Positions 22,542 to 31,964 of a stretch of DNA of 64,000 bases are shown piece by piece. Positions within the stretch are counted from its first letter, which is position 1. The number at the start of each line of letters is the position of its first letter. The translations under genes and the position numbers were made by a program. The stretch lies in contig NZ_LGKG01000207.1 in NCBI RefSeq assembly GCF_001294335.1, positions 248,001 to 312,000 of the forward strand, in the 5' to 3' direction. The notes under the pieces were generated by a model. It ran no database searches. It was not told the DNA's origin and saw only the letters and a program-made list of their open reading frames with translations. The DNA is from Streptomyces chattanoogensis (GTDB lineage Bacteria > Actinomycetota > Actinomycetes > Streptomycetales > Streptomycetaceae).

Positions 22542-23885
22542 ATGCCGAAGAAGTCCGCCACCCGCATCGCCTCCGCGTCCCCGCAGCCCAACGGCGCGGC
22601 CGATACGGGGATGTGGCTGCGCGTCACCCGCGAACTCGCGGACGACCTCGCCGTCGATGCGCTCGTCCGTGACCGGGGCGGCAAGCCTCCCTTCGACGAG
22701 ATCTCGCGGCTGCGCGAGGCCGGGCTGCCGGCGCTGCTTTTGCCGCCCGGCCCGCTGGGCAGGGGCGCTGACTGGCGTACCGCCTGTGCGGTCATCCGGG
22801 ACATCTCGGCGGCCGACAGCTCCATCGGCGAACTGCTCGCCCGGCACTACGTCCTGTCGTGGGCCCCGCGGTTCTTTGGAACCCCGGAGAGCGCGGACCG
22901 CCTCGAACTCCGAGCGGCCGAGGAGCAGTGGCTGTGGGGCGGCGGCACGGACGTTCCGGCGGCAGGGCTGGGGACGGCGTCAGGGGAAGGAATCGGGACC
23001 GGAATCGGGACCGGAATCGGGACAGGGGCGGAGACGGGAGCGGCGCGAGGGCCCGAGCTCACGCTCACGCCGGCGCCGGGCGGGTACGTCCTCAAGGGAC
23101 GCAAGGGCTTCTCCACGGGCGTGGGCGTCGCCGACCGCCTGGCGCTCGGCGCGGTCTGTTCCGAAACCGGCGAGTCGCTGATCGTGGTGGTGGACCCGGC
23201 GCACCCTGCCGTGACGACCGACCCGGCGCACGACCGCCTCGGACAGCGGCTCACCGCGGCGGGCAGCATCGGCTTCGACAGCGTCCCGGTGGCCCCGGAC
23301 CACGTACTCGGCGCCGTCCCGCGCGACGAGCACGATCTCTCCCCCTTCGCCGCGCTCGCCCCCTTGGCGCTCCGGCTGGCGCTCGTCCATGTCGCCCTGG
23401 GCATCGCCGAAGGAGCGCTGGCCGAGGCGCGGGACTTCAGCCGTACCGCGCCCCGTACCTGGGCGGTCACGGTCCCGGACGACGCCGCATACGCGGCCGG
23501 CCCGGGCCGGGACCCCTATCTCCTTCTCGCCTACGGGGAGCTGGTGGCCGCCGCCCACACCGCCGCGGCGGTCGTCGAACCGGCCACGGAAGCCCTGGCA
23601 AGAGGCCTGCTCCTGGGGCAGGAACTCGGCGTCGACGAGCGCGCCGACATCGCCGTCCTGGTCGCCGCGGCCGAGGCCGTCACCGGCAAGGCCGCCATGC
23701 AGATCACCACCCGCATCATGGAACTCACCGACGGCGCCGGCTCCCCCGCCGACGACCCGGGTTTCGACAGGTTCTGGCGCAACGCCCGCGTCCTGACCGC
23801 ACAGGGCTCCCTCACCCACAGCCTCCGCGATATCGGCGACCATTATCTGAACGGGACACATCCGGCCCTGACGCTGCGCGTGTGA
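22542..23885 (+). CDS. Acyl-CoA dehydrogenase-fold flavin monooxygenase, SfnB/DszC type
   Basis: 447 residues with an acyl-CoA dehydrogenase fold. The N-terminal helices carry FDEISRLREAGLPALLLP and SSIGELLARHYV; the middle beta domain has GYVLKGRKGFSTGVGVADRL, where DszC and SfnB proteins bind reduced FMN; the C-terminal helices end SLTHSLRDIGDHYLNG. DszC/SfnB enzymes oxygenate organosulfur compounds, and many are induced on sulfur starvation. Three 12-bp repeats add GIGTGIGTGIGT in a loop at about 150-161. ATG at 22542 (GGTGA upstream) is preferred over GTG at 22530. The Rrf2 operators upstream and the SsuA-like transporter downstream fit sulfur acquisition. Confidence 0.75.
   Translation: MPKKSATRIASASPQPNGAADTGMWLRVTRELADDLAVDALVRDRGGKPPFDEISRLREAGLPALLLPPGPLGRGADWRTACAVIRDISAADSSIGELLARHYVLSWAPRFFGTPESADRLELRAAEEQWLWGGGTDVPAAGLGTASGEGIGTGIGTGIGTGAETGAARGPELTLTPAPGGYVLKGRKGFSTGVGVADRLALGAVCSETGESLIVVVDPAHPAVTTDPAHDRLGQRLTAAGSIGFDSVPVAPDHVLGAVPRDEHDLSPFAALAPLALRLALVHVALGIAEGALAEARDFSRTAPRTWAVTVPDDAAYAAGPGRDPYLLLAYGELVAAAHTAAAVVEPATEALARGLLLGQELGVDERADIAVLVAAAEAVTGKAAMQITTRIMELTDGAGSPADDPGFDRFWRNARVLTAQGSLTHSLRDIGDHYLNGTHPALTLRV
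22989..23024. repeat. Three 12-bp in-frame repeats within the flavin enzyme gene
   Basis: GGAATCGGGACC at 22989-23000 and 23001-23012, and a one-base variant at 23013-23024, encode a run of GIGT units in a surface loop between the helical and beta domains. Confidence 0.85.
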
Positions 23886-23898
23886 GTGCGAGGTCCGA

Positions 23899-24930
23899 TC
23901 AGCCCGACTTCTTGACGAATTCCGTGGTGTAGGTCTTGTTCAGGTCCACCGTGGCGTTCTTCAGGTTCGGGTTGAAGGACTTGAGGACCCGCTCGACGGT
24001 GGCCGGCCCGTCGGTCGGCATGACTCCGTCCTTGGTGAACATCGGCAGGGTGTCCTTGATGGACTGGGCGTACAGCTCCTTGCCGCCCTCCGCGTAGTCG
24101 GACGGCATCTTGGCGGCGATCTGCTCGGGGGTGTGGGTGGACATCCACTTGAGAGTCTTCACAAAGGCGTTGGCCAGCTTCTGCACAGTGCCCTTGTGGC
24201 TGTTCACCCAGTCGGTGTTCATGTAGAGGCTGGAGGAGGGGTACGGGCCGCCCAGTGCCTGCTTCGAGCCTTCCGGGGTGCGCATATCGACGAGCACCTT
24301 GCCGAGGTTCTTCTTCACGACCTGTGCGACCGTGGGGTCGGTCGTCATTCCGCCCTGGATCGAACCCTGTTGGAGGGCGGAGATAAAGGTCTGGCCGGCG
24401 CCGACCGCCACCGGGGTGAATTCCTGTGGCTGTACACCGTGCTTGACCCCGAGGTATTTGGTCAGGAAGTCGGTGGACGAGCCGAGGCCCGTGACGCCGA
24501 GCTTCTTGCCCTTGAAGTCCTTGGGAGAGGTGAGGTCGTCGGCTGCCTTGTTCGCGACGACCTCGACCTCGCCGGGGGCGTGCGCCAGCTGCACCACCGA
24601 CTCCACGTGCTTGCCCTTGACCTGGAGATCGAGGGTGTGGTCGTAGAACCCGACGACACCCTGCACATCGCCGGAGACGAGCGAGGTGGTGGCCTGTACG
24701 CCGGCCGGTTCGGTGAGCAGGGTGACGTCGACGCCCTCGGCCTCGAAATAGCCCAGTTGCTGGGTGAGTCTCGCGGGGAGGTAGATGACCTTGTCGAGGC
24801 CGCCCACCATGATCTTGACACTGCCGTCGTCCTCGGGGACGGCGCTCGTGGAGCCGCCGCCGCAGGCGGTGAGGGTGGCGGTGAGGGCGAGGGTGACGGC
24901 GGCGGCCGACAGCTTGAGCGGAGTACGCAT
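23899..24930 (-). CDS. ABC transporter substrate-binding lipoprotein, SsuA/NMT1 type
   Basis: 343 residues. The lipoprotein signal ends LTAC, with Cys24 or close as the lipidated residue. The NMT1/SsuA-like fold is recognised by KVIYLPARLTQQLGYFEAEGVDV, SLVSGDVQGVVGFYDHT and the loop GVTGLGSSTDFLTKYL. This family binds sulfonates, taurine, nitrate or pyrimidine precursors. GTG at 24936 is two codons upstream; ATG at 24930 has AGGA at the right distance. It is last in the ATPase-permease-binding protein operon and convergent with the flavin enzyme gene. Confidence 0.85.
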   Translation of the reverse strand: MRTPLKLSAAAVTLALTATLTACGGGSTSAVPEDDGSVKIMVGGLDKVIYLPARLTQQLGYFEAEGVDVTLLTEPAGVQATTSLVSGDVQGVVGFYDHTLDLQVKGKHVESVVQLAHAPGEVEVVANKAADDLTSPKDFKGKKLGVTGLGSSTDFLTKYLGVKHGVQPQEFTPVAVGAGQTFISALQQGSIQGGMTTDPTVAQVVKKNLGKVLVDMRTPEGSKQALGGPYPSSSLYMNTDWVNSHKGTVQKLANAFVKTLKWMSTHTPEQIAAKMPSDYAEGGKELYAQSIKDTLPMFTKDGVMPTDGPATVERVLKSFNPNLKNATVDLNKTYTTEFVKKSG

Positions 24931-24961
24931 GATCACGTCCTGAGGAGAGATGGGGTGGGGT

Positions 24962-25825
24962 TCAGCGGCCGGTGGAGGTGTCGGCCGGCTTCCAGCGGAA
25001 GAGCCTCTTTTCGAGGAAGGCCAGCAGCCCTTCGGCGAGCAGGGCGACGACGGCGAGGATCACCATGGCCGCGTAGACACCGGCCGCGTTGAAGGTGCCC
25101 TGCGAGGCGGAGACCAGCAGGCCGAGGCCCTTGGTCGCGCCGATGTACTCGCCGACGATCGCGCCGATCAGGGCGAAGCCGAAGCTGACGTGCAGGCTGG
25201 TGAAGATCCAGGAGGTGGCGGAGGGGATCACCACCTGGAGGGTGACCTGGCGGTTGCTCGCGCCGAGGATCCGGGAGTTGGCGACCAGATTGCGGTCGAC
25301 CTCCCGGGCACCCTGGAAGGCGTTGAAGAAGACCGGGAAGAAGACGAGGACGACGGCGGAGGCGACCTTGGAGGCCGGGCCGAGGCCGAACCAGATGAGG
25401 AAGATGGGGGCCAGGACGATTCTCGGCAGGGCGTTGAGGACCTTGATGTACGGGCCGAGCACATCGGCGAGGAAGCGGATCCGGCCGAGTGCGATGCCCA
25501 GCACCACGCCGCCGATGACGCCGATGACCCAGCCCAGGAGCGCCTCGTAGAGCGTGTACCAGATCTGCTCCCACAACGGGCCCTGCGGCGTGCCGTGCAG
25601 CGCCCACTGGCTGATCTGGTCCCAGATCTTCGAGGGCATCGAGAAGTTGAAGGGGTCAATGACGGCGGCTCGGGCCAGCCCTTCCCAGGCGGCGAGCAAG
25701 CCGAGGAGGAGCAGCACCCTGGTGCCGTGGACCAGGAGTCTGCGGTTGCGGGCGGTGCGGGCCCGTTCCCGGGAGCGGTCGGATGCCGTGGCGGCCTTGC
25801 GCAGGGTCGAAGACTCAGGCGGCAT
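24962..25825 (-). CDS. ABC transporter permease, SsuC/TauC type
   Basis: 287 residues with about six membrane helices. The cytoplasmic loop that docks to the ATPase is VANSRILGASNRQVTLQVVIPSA at about 188-210 (EAA-like motif). The N-terminus is cytoplasmic and Arg-rich. Its start overlaps the end of the ATPase gene by 11 bases, and the binding protein gene follows after 31 bases. It is the BPD family typical of sulfonate, nitrate and taurine importers. Confidence 0.87.
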   Translation of the reverse strand: MPPESSTLRKAATASDRSRERARTARNRRLLVHGTRVLLLLGLLAAWEGLARAAVIDPFNFSMPSKIWDQISQWALHGTPQGPLWEQIWYTLYEALLGWVIGVIGGVVLGIALGRIRFLADVLGPYIKVLNALPRIVLAPIFLIWFGLGPASKVASAVVLVFFPVFFNAFQGAREVDRNLVANSRILGASNRQVTLQVVIPSATSWIFTSLHVSFGFALIGAIVGEYIGATKGLGLLVSASQGTFNAAGVYAAMVILAVVALLAEGLLAFLEKRLFRWKPADTSTGR

Positions 25826-26630
25826 GTGCGGCGCCCCTCTCGCGGGTGATCCGCACCTCTTCGCCGAGCGAGGACCAGATCTCCCGGTAGATCTCGACGA
25901 AGCGCGGCTCCAGCCGCACCGACTCGACCCGGCGGGGGCGCGGCAGGTCGATGGCGAAGACCTCCTTGACGGTCGCGGGGCCCGCCGTCATCACCACCAC
26001 CTTGTCGGCGAGGGCGATCGACTCCTCGAGGTCGTGGGTGACGAAGACGACGGAGGCGCCGGTTCCCGACCAGAGTTCGAGGAGCTCGTCCGACATCAGG
26101 GCCCGGGTCTGTACGTCGAGGGCGGAGAACGGCTCGTCCATGAGCAGCAGCTCGGGGTCGTTGACGAAGGTCGCGGCGAGGGCAACGCGTTTGCGCTGGC
26201 CGCCGGAGAGCTGATGGGGATAGCGGTCCTCGAAGGACGCCAGGCCGACCCGGGCGAGCCAGTCACGCGCCCGCCGCTTCGCCTCCTTCTTGGGTACGCC
26301 GCGGAACCGGGGTCCGGCCATCACATTCGATAGCACGGTGCGCCAGGGGAAGACGGCGTCCTGCTGGAAGACGAACCCGGTGGTGTCGCCGATGCCGGTG
26401 ACCGGCCGGCCGGCGACCAGGACGTCACCGGTCGTGGGCTCCTCCAGTCCGCTGATCAGCGTCAGGGTCGTGGACTTGCCGCATCCGGTGGGGCCGACGA
26501 CGGCGACGAATTCGCCTCGCTCGACGACCAGATCAAGATCCCTGACGGCGGTGTGCGACGCTCCGGACGGGGTCCGGAACACCTTGCTCGCTCCCCGCAG
26601 TTCGATCGCGGGGCTGGAGTGGCTGTTCAT
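25815..26630 (-). CDS. ABC transporter ATP-binding protein, SsuB/TauB type
   Basis: 271 residues. Walker A GPTGCGKST at about 46-54, Q-loop VFQQDAVFPWRT, signature LSGGQRKRVALA, Walker B LLLMDEPFSALD and H-loop VTHD are all present, so it should be active. It energises the SsuC-like permease downstream. ATG at 26630 is chosen, though the ribosome site is poor; a longer start at 26681 would add 17 residues. The promoter region faces a two-component system with a dyad between them. Confidence 0.85.
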   Translation of the reverse strand: MNSHSSPAIELRGASKVFRTPSGASHTAVRDLDLVVERGEFVAVVGPTGCGKSTTLTLISGLEEPTTGDVLVAGRPVTGIGDTTGFVFQQDAVFPWRTVLSNVMAGPRFRGVPKKEAKRRARDWLARVGLASFEDRYPHQLSGGQRKRVALAATFVNDPELLLMDEPFSALDVQTRALMSDELLELWSGTGASVVFVTHDLEESIALADKVVVMTAGPATVKEVFAIDLPRPRRVESVRLEPRFVEIYREIWSSLGEEVRITRERGAAHAA

Positions 26631-26695
26631 GGCCCGGGAGGCTAGGAGCCACCCGGGCCGCCGCGGGCCTTGTGGGCGCAAGCCGCCTTTCTGCT

Positions 26696-26711
26696 CACAA
26701 TCCCTGTTGTG
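26696..26711. promoter_or_regulatory. Inverted repeat between ABC operon and histidine kinase gene
   Basis: CACAA (26696-26700) and TTGTG (26707-26711) form a dyad with a six-base spacer. The words GCTCAC at 26693, 26720 and 26763 repeat around it. CitB/DcuR-type response regulators bind AT-rich direct or inverted half-sites, so this may be the target of the adjacent regulator. Confidence 0.5.
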
Positions 26712-26884
26712 CTCGTTTTGCTCACGCTAGAACAACGGAAGTCTCACGGAGGGGTGGGCAGTTGCTCACGGACGGCTTACGGTGCGGTCATCGCCGCATC
26801 ATGCGGAAGATTCGATTCCGCGGCAGGCTCAGGCACGGCATGCCAGGACATCGGGACGATACGGGACGCAAGGGGGTGTGCCGG

Positions 26885-28579
26885 ATGCGGATCCCCCGGC
26901 CCCGCCGGATCTTTGCCCATGTCCTGACGGCGCAGGTGACCATCACCACGGGCGTCATGGTGCTCGCCACCGGTCTGTTTCTCGCGCCGCTCGGCTCGGA
27001 GCTCGACGAGCAGGCGATGCGGCGGGCGCTGTCGATCGCCCAGACCACCGCGGCCGATCCGGACCTCGCCCGGGAACTGGTCGCCACGCGGCCCGATCCG
27101 CGCGGACCGGTGCAGGCGGATGCGGAGCGGATTCGCAAGGCGACCGGGGCGCTGTACATCGTGGTGATGGACACGCGCGGGGTGCGCTGGTCCCACACCC
27201 GCACCGCCGAGATCGGACGGCATGTCTCCACCGACCCGAGCCGGCCGCTCGCCGGGCGGGAGGTGCGGGGGATCGACACCGGGACACTGGGGCGGTCGGC
27301 CCGCGCCAAGGTGCCGCTGCGGGACGGCCGCGGGCGGATCGTCGGCGCGGTGTCGGTCGGTATCGCCTACGACAGCGTCCGGGGTCGGCTGCTCGGCACC
27401 ATCCCCGGTGTGCTGCGGTACGCGGGTGCCGCGCTCGCCGTCGGCGTACTGGCCACGCTCGCCGTCTCCCGCAGCCTCCGGCGCCGTACGCACGGCGTCG
27501 CGTTCGCCGATATCTCGGCGCTGCTGGACGAACGGGAGGCGATGCTGCACGGCATCCGTGAGGGTGTGGTGGCCTGCGACCGGAACGGCAGGATCCGGCT
27601 GGTCAACGACGAGGCCGGGCGGCTGCTCGGGCTGGATGCGTCGGCCGCGGGCCGGGCGCCGGACGAGGTGCTGCCGCCGAGCCGGACGACGGATGTGCTG
27701 ACCGGGCGGGTGGCCGGACCGGATCTGCTGGCCGTCAGCGGTGGGCGGGTGCTGATCGCCAACCGGGTGCCGACACGGGACGGCGGGGCGGTGGTGACCC
27801 TTCGCGACCGCACCGAACTGGAGCTGCTCGGCCGGGAACTGGACAGCACCCAGGGCCTGCTGGATGCGATGCGCGCGCAGGACCATGAGCACGCCAATCA
27901 GCTGCACACGCTGCGCGGACTGCTGGAGCTGGGCCGGTACGAGAGGGCCGTCGCTTTCGTCGCCGAAGTGGCCAGCGCCCACCGGGCGTCCGCGGAACAG
28001 ATCGCCGAGCGGGTGCCCGATCCGCTGCTGTCCGCCCTGCTCGTCGGCAAGGCGGCCATCGCGGCCGAACGCGGGGTGGCGCTGCGGGTGTCGGCCGCCA
28101 CCCAGCTGCCCGATACGGTGGTCGACCCGCGCGACCTGGTGACCGTACTGGGCAATCTGCTGGACAACGCGCTGGACGCCGTCGCCGGACATCGCCGTGC
28201 CGAGCCGTTCGTCGAGGTGGAGCTGCGGGCCGAGGGCACCACGGCCGTGCTGCGGGTCTCGGACACCGGGCCCGGAGTGCCGCCCGCGATGCGCGAGCAG
28301 ATCTTCGCCGAGGGCTGGTCCACCAAGGCCGCCCCGCCCGCGGCCGCCCATCGCGGCCGGGGGATCGGCCTGGCGCTGGTGCGGCGGCTCGCCGAGCGGT
28401 ACGGCGGGATGGCCCGGGTGACCGCCCGCGCGGGCGGCGGCGCGGTCTTCACCGTCGTCCTGCCCGAGGCGCTCGCCCGCAAGGACGGCGGCCCCGGTCC
28501 GTCGGGGGCCCGCTCACGGCCGCCGGAGAGCCACGATGACCGAGCGAGCGGCGCGATGACCGTCGGAGGTTCAGCATGA
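26885..28579 (+). CDS. CitA/DcuS-type sensor histidine kinase
   Basis: 564 residues. Helix 1 at about 12-32, a periplasmic sensor of the CitA/DcuS type at about 35-170 (LYIVVMDTRGVRWSHT, VPLRDGRGRIVGAVSVG), helix 2 at about 178-196, then a PAS domain (REGVVACDRNGRIRLVNDEA). The phospho-acceptor region is DHEHANQLH with His334, followed by N box LGNLLDNALDA and G boxes DTGPGVP and GRGIGLALV. This family senses di/tricarboxylates or similar small ligands. ATG at 26885 has GGGGG at eight bases. It overlaps the response regulator gene (ATGA). Confidence 0.88.
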   Translation: MRIPRPRRIFAHVLTAQVTITTGVMVLATGLFLAPLGSELDEQAMRRALSIAQTTAADPDLARELVATRPDPRGPVQADAERIRKATGALYIVVMDTRGVRWSHTRTAEIGRHVSTDPSRPLAGREVRGIDTGTLGRSARAKVPLRDGRGRIVGAVSVGIAYDSVRGRLLGTIPGVLRYAGAALAVGVLATLAVSRSLRRRTHGVAFADISALLDEREAMLHGIREGVVACDRNGRIRLVNDEAGRLLGLDASAAGRAPDEVLPPSRTTDVLTGRVAGPDLLAVSGGRVLIANRVPTRDGGAVVTLRDRTELELLGRELDSTQGLLDAMRAQDHEHANQLHTLRGLLELGRYERAVAFVAEVASAHRASAEQIAERVPDPLLSALLVGKAAIAAERGVALRVSAATQLPDTVVDPRDLVTVLGNLLDNALDAVAGHRRAEPFVEVELRAEGTTAVLRVSDTGPGVPPAMREQIFAEGWSTKAAPPAAAHRGRGIGLALVRRLAERYGGMARVTARAGGGAVFTVVLPEALARKDGGPGPSGARSRPPESHDDRASGAMTVGGSA

Positions 28580-29268
28580 TCGACGTCCTTGTCGTGGACG
28601 ACGACTTCCATGTCGCCGAGATCAACGCCGCCTATGTGTCCCAGGTCCCCGGCTTCCGTGTCACCGGCCACGCCCACACCGCCGCCCAGGCGCTGGCCGC
28701 CCTGGAGCGCACCCCCGTGGACCTGGTGCTGCTCGACCACTACCTGCCGGACGAGACCGGCCTGACGCTGGTACGACGGCTGCGCCAGCTCGGCCACCAC
28801 GCCGACGTGATCATGGTGACGGCGGCCCGGGATGTGGCCACCGTCCAGGACGCGATGCGCTGCGGTGCGTTGCAGTACCTGGTCAAGCCGTTCGGCTTCT
28901 CCGGGATGCGGGCCAAGCTCGAGGGCTATGCCGCGCTGCGCCGCACCGTCGCGGGCGTCGGCGGACGCGGTGAGGCCGGCCAGGAACAGGTGGACCGGAT
29001 CTTCGGCGCCTTCCGCACCGCCGGCTCCCCGCACACCGAACTGCCCAAGGGCCACTCGGCGGCCACCGTCGACCTCATCCGCCACGTCCTGGGCGAGGCC
29101 GGCCACCCCCTCTCCGCCCACGAGGTGGCCGGACGCGCCGGCGTCAGCCGCTCCACCGCCCAGCGCTATCTCAAGCACCTCGAACGCGCCGGCCATATCA
29201 CCCTGACCCTGAAATACGGGGACACGGGGCGTCCGGAGCACCGCTACCGATGGGCTCCGGGACGGTGA
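28576..29268 (+). CDS. CitB/DcuR-type response regulator
   Basis: 230 residues. Receiver domain 1-120 with acidic pocket DDD (8-10), phospho-acceptor Asp54 in LLDHYLPD and Lys in QYLVKPFGF at about 105. The output domain from about 165 is a helix-turn-helix (LSAHEVAGRAGVSRSTAQRYL) followed by a short wing (TLKYGDTGRPEHRY), as in CitB. It is coupled translationally to the kinase. The likely targets include the divergent ABC transporter operon. Confidence 0.9.
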   Translation: MIDVLVVDDDFHVAEINAAYVSQVPGFRVTGHAHTAAQALAALERTPVDLVLLDHYLPDETGLTLVRRLRQLGHHADVIMVTAARDVATVQDAMRCGALQYLVKPFGFSGMRAKLEGYAALRRTVAGVGGRGEAGQEQVDRIFGAFRTAGSPHTELPKGHSAATVDLIRHVLGEAGHPLSAHEVAGRAGVSRSTAQRYLKHLERAGHITLTLKYGDTGRPEHRYRWAPGR

Positions 29269-29326
29269 CGCGGATCACCGACGACCGGACGGCCATACGG
29301 CCCATTTGCCACGAATTCGGAGCATC

Positions 29327-29355
29327 TTGACAGGCACGGGGGCACGATTTATGCA
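29327..29355 (+). promoter_or_regulatory. Probable promoter of the dnaK-grpE pair
   Basis: TTGACA at 29327-29332 and TATGCA at 29350-29355 are 17 bases apart, about 75 bases upstream of the dnaK start. No HspR box (CTTGAGT-N7-ACTCAAG) is visible nearby, unlike the main Streptomyces dnaK operon. Confidence 0.5.
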
Positions 29356-29427
29356 GAGGGTGTAGGTGGCTTGCTCTCGTACCACCAGGTGAGAGGGCGT
29401 GTTCGGCGGACCGGTGAGGAGCGGACC

Positions 29428-31296
29428 ATGGCGCGCGCAGTGGGTATTGACCTCGGTACGACGAACTCGGTGGTCAGTGTCATGGAGGGCGGTGAGCCCA
29501 CCGTGATCACCAATGCCGAGGGCGCCCGGACCACGCCGTCGGTGGTCGGGTTCGCCAAGGGTGGTGAGGTGCTCGTCGGCGAGATCGCCAAGCGGCAGGC
29601 CGTGACGAATGTCGAGCGCACCGCGCGGTCGGTCAAGCGGCACATGGGCGACCCGCAGTGGCGTTTCCCGGACAAGGGCGATATCGACGGCAAGCACTAC
29701 ACCGCGCAGGAGATCTCCGCGCGGGTGCTGCAGAAGCTCAAGCGCGACGCCGAGCAGTACCTCGGCGAGGACGTGACGGATGCCGTCGTCACCGTCCCGG
29801 CCTATTTCAACGACTCGCAGCGCACCGCCACCAAGGAAGCCGGCGAGATCGCGGGCCTGAAGGTGCTGCGGATCGTCAACGAACCGACCGCCGCGGCGCT
29901 GGCGTACGGCCTGGACAAGGAGCACGACCAGACGATTCTGGTCTTCGACCTCGGGGGCGGCACCTTCGATGTCTCACTGCTGGAGATCGGCGACGGCGTG
30001 GTCGAGGTGAAGGCCACCAACGGCGACACCCATCTCGGCGGCGACGACTGGGACCAGCGGATCGTCGACCATCTGGCCACTCAGTTCAAGAACGCGTACG
30101 GGATTGATCTGACCCAGGACAAAATGGCCACCCAGCGGCTGCGCGAGGCCGCCGAGAAGGCGAAGATCGAGCTGTCGGCGGCGACCGAGACCACGATCAA
30201 CCTGCCGTATCTGAGCGCTTCACCGGACGGGCCGCTGCACATGGACGAGAAGCTGACGCGGGCCCAGTTCGAGCAGATGACCAGCGACCTTCTGGACCGG
30301 TGCAAGTCGCCGTTCCACAACGCGGTGGAGGACGCCGGGATCAAGGTCTCGGACATCAACAACGTGATTCTGGTCGGCGGCTCGACCCGGATGCCCGCGG
30401 TGACCGAGCTGGTCAAGGAACTGACCGGCAAGGACCCGCACAAGGGCGTCAACCCGGACGAGGTCGTCGCGATCGGCGCCACGCTCCAGGCGGGTGTCCT
30501 CAAGGGCGAGGTCAAGGACGTCCTCCTGCTGGACGTCACGCCGCTGTCCCTCGGTATCGAGACCAAGGGCGGCATCATGACCAAGCTCATCGAGCGGAAC
30601 ACCACCATTCCGACGAAGCGGTCGGAGATCTTCACGACGGCGGAGGACAACCAGCCGTCGGTCCAGATCCAGGTGTTCCAGGGCGAGCGGGAGATCGCGG
30701 CGTACAACAAGAAGCTCGGGATGTTCGAGCTGACCGGTCTGCCGCCGGCCCCCCGTGGCCTTCCGCAGATCGAGGTGTCCTTCGACATCGACGCCAACGG
30801 CATCATGCACGTCACGGCCAAGGACCTGGGCACGGGCAAGGAGCAGAAGATGACCGTCACCGGCGGCTCCTCGCTGCCGAAGGACGACATCGACCGGATG
30901 GTGCGCGAGGCCGAGAAACATGCCGAGGAGGACCGCCGACGGCGCGAGTCCGCGGAGACCCGTAACCAGGGCGAGCAGCTGGTCTACCAGACCGAGAAGT
31001 TCCTCAAGGACAACGAGGAGAAGGTTCCGGCCGAGACGAAATCCGAGGTCGAGACGGCCGTCGGCGAGCTGAAGGAGAAGCTCAAGGGAGAGGACACCGC
31101 TGAGATCCGTGGTGCCTCCGAGAAGCTCGCGGCCGTCAGCCAGAAGCTGGGCCAGGCCATGTACGCCGACGCCCAGGGCGCGCAGGCCGCCGCCGGTGCC
31201 GAGGGCGCTGCCGCAGGCGAGCAGGCCAAGCCCGAGGACGATGTCGTGGACGCCGAGATCGTCGACGACGACCGGCAGGAGGGAAGTGGACGATGA
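29428..31296 (+). CDS. dnaK: Molecular chaperone DnaK (Hsp70), second-copy type
   Basis: 622 residues, full length for DnaK. The ATPase start [11 protein letters not shown], the phosphate loop [12 protein letters not shown] and the hinge [14 protein letters not shown] precede the substrate-binding domain, the helical lid and an Ala/Glu-rich tail ending EIVDDD. ATG at 29428 has GAGGAG eight bases upstream. It is followed by grpE but by neither dnaJ nor hspR, whereas the main operon in Streptomyces is dnaK-grpE-dnaJ-hspR, so this is likely a paralogous copy. It folds and refolds proteins with ATP, using a J-protein from elsewhere. Confidence 0.92.
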   Translation: MARAVGIDLGTTNSVVSVMEGGEPTVITNAEGARTTPSVVGFAKGGEVLVGEIAKRQAVTNVERTARSVKRHMGDPQWRFPDKGDIDGKHYTAQEISARVLQKLKRDAEQYLGEDVTDAVVTVPAYFNDSQRTATKEAGEIAGLKVLRIVNEPTAAALAYGLDKEHDQTILVFDLGGGTFDVSLLEIGDGVVEVKATNGDTHLGGDDWDQRIVDHLATQFKNAYGIDLTQDKMATQRLREAAEKAKIELSAATETTINLPYLSASPDGPLHMDEKLTRAQFEQMTSDLLDRCKSPFHNAVEDAGIKVSDINNVILVGGSTRMPAVTELVKELTGKDPHKGVNPDEVVAIGATLQAGVLKGEVKDVLLLDVTPLSLGIETKGGIMTKLIERNTTIPTKRSEIFTTAEDNQPSVQIQVFQGEREIAAYNKKLGMFELTGLPPAPRGLPQIEVSFDIDANGIMHVTAKDLGTGKEQKMTVTGGSSLPKDDIDRMVREAEKHAEEDRRRRESAETRNQGEQLVYQTEKFLKDNEEKVPAETKSEVETAVGELKEKLKGEDTAEIRGASEKLAAVSQKLGQAMYADAQGAQAAAGAEGAAAGEQAKPEDDVVDAEIVDDDRQEGSGR

Positions 31297-31937
31297 ACCG
31301 CCGGACGCACCGCCCGACCGGCGTGCGTGGCCTCGCCCGCCCCCCGCTGTCGATCATCCGGGACCGGCCGGACGACAACCCCGCCGTGCTCCCGCCCCAC
31401 GACTCCCGGGCGAAGGAGACCGCCGACCCGCCCAGCGCCGCGCCCTCGGGCCATGGGCCCGCCGCCGCGCAGCCGGCGTCACCGGACGCGGCGCTCCGCG
31501 CCGAGCTGCGGGAGCGCACGGCCGACCTGCAACGGCTGAAAGCCGAGTACGACAACTACCGCAAGCGGGTCCACCGCGACCGTCTGGCGGTCGGCGAGAT
31601 CGCCGTGGCCAATGTGCTGCAGCGCTTGCTGCCCGTACTCGACGCCCTCGCCGAGGCCACCGAGCAGGGTGCGGTGACCGGCGGATTCCGGCGCGTCGCC
31701 GATGCCCTGGAAGCCGAACTGGCGGCGCTGGGGCTGGAATCCTTCGGCACACCCGGCAGCCCCTTCGACCCGACCGTTCACGAGGCGGTCACCTACACCC
31801 CTGCCGAGCCGCCCGCCGACGCGGGCGAGCGCGCCGTGTGCGCCGCCGTCGTCCGCCCGGGCTACCGGGTCGGCGGCCAACTGCTGCGTCCCGCCCAGGT
31901 GGCCGTCCGGGGCGAACCGCCACCTCCCGCTCCGTAA
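31293..31937 (+). CDS. grpE: GrpE nucleotide exchange factor
   Basis: 214 residues. The N-terminal 65 residues are disordered and Pro/Arg-rich, a long helix with coiled-coil character spans about 66-115 ([20 protein letters not shown]), and the beta domain ends [16 protein letters not shown], the usual GrpE finish. It releases ADP from DnaK. The start overlaps the dnaK stop (ATGA). It is shorter and more divergent in the N-terminus than housekeeping GrpE, in keeping with a paralogous pair. Confidence 0.9.
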   Translation: MNRRTHRPTGVRGLARPPLSIIRDRPDDNPAVLPPHDSRAKETADPPSAAPSGHGPAAAQPASPDAALRAELRERTADLQRLKAEYDNYRKRVHRDRLAVGEIAVANVLQRLLPVLDALAEATEQGAVTGGFRRVADALEAELAALGLESFGTPGSPFDPTVHEAVTYTPAEPPADAGERAVCAAVVRPGYRVGGQLLRPAQVAVRGEPPPPAP

Positions 31938-31964
31938 CACCGCGGACGCTGTGCCCACGGTGAC

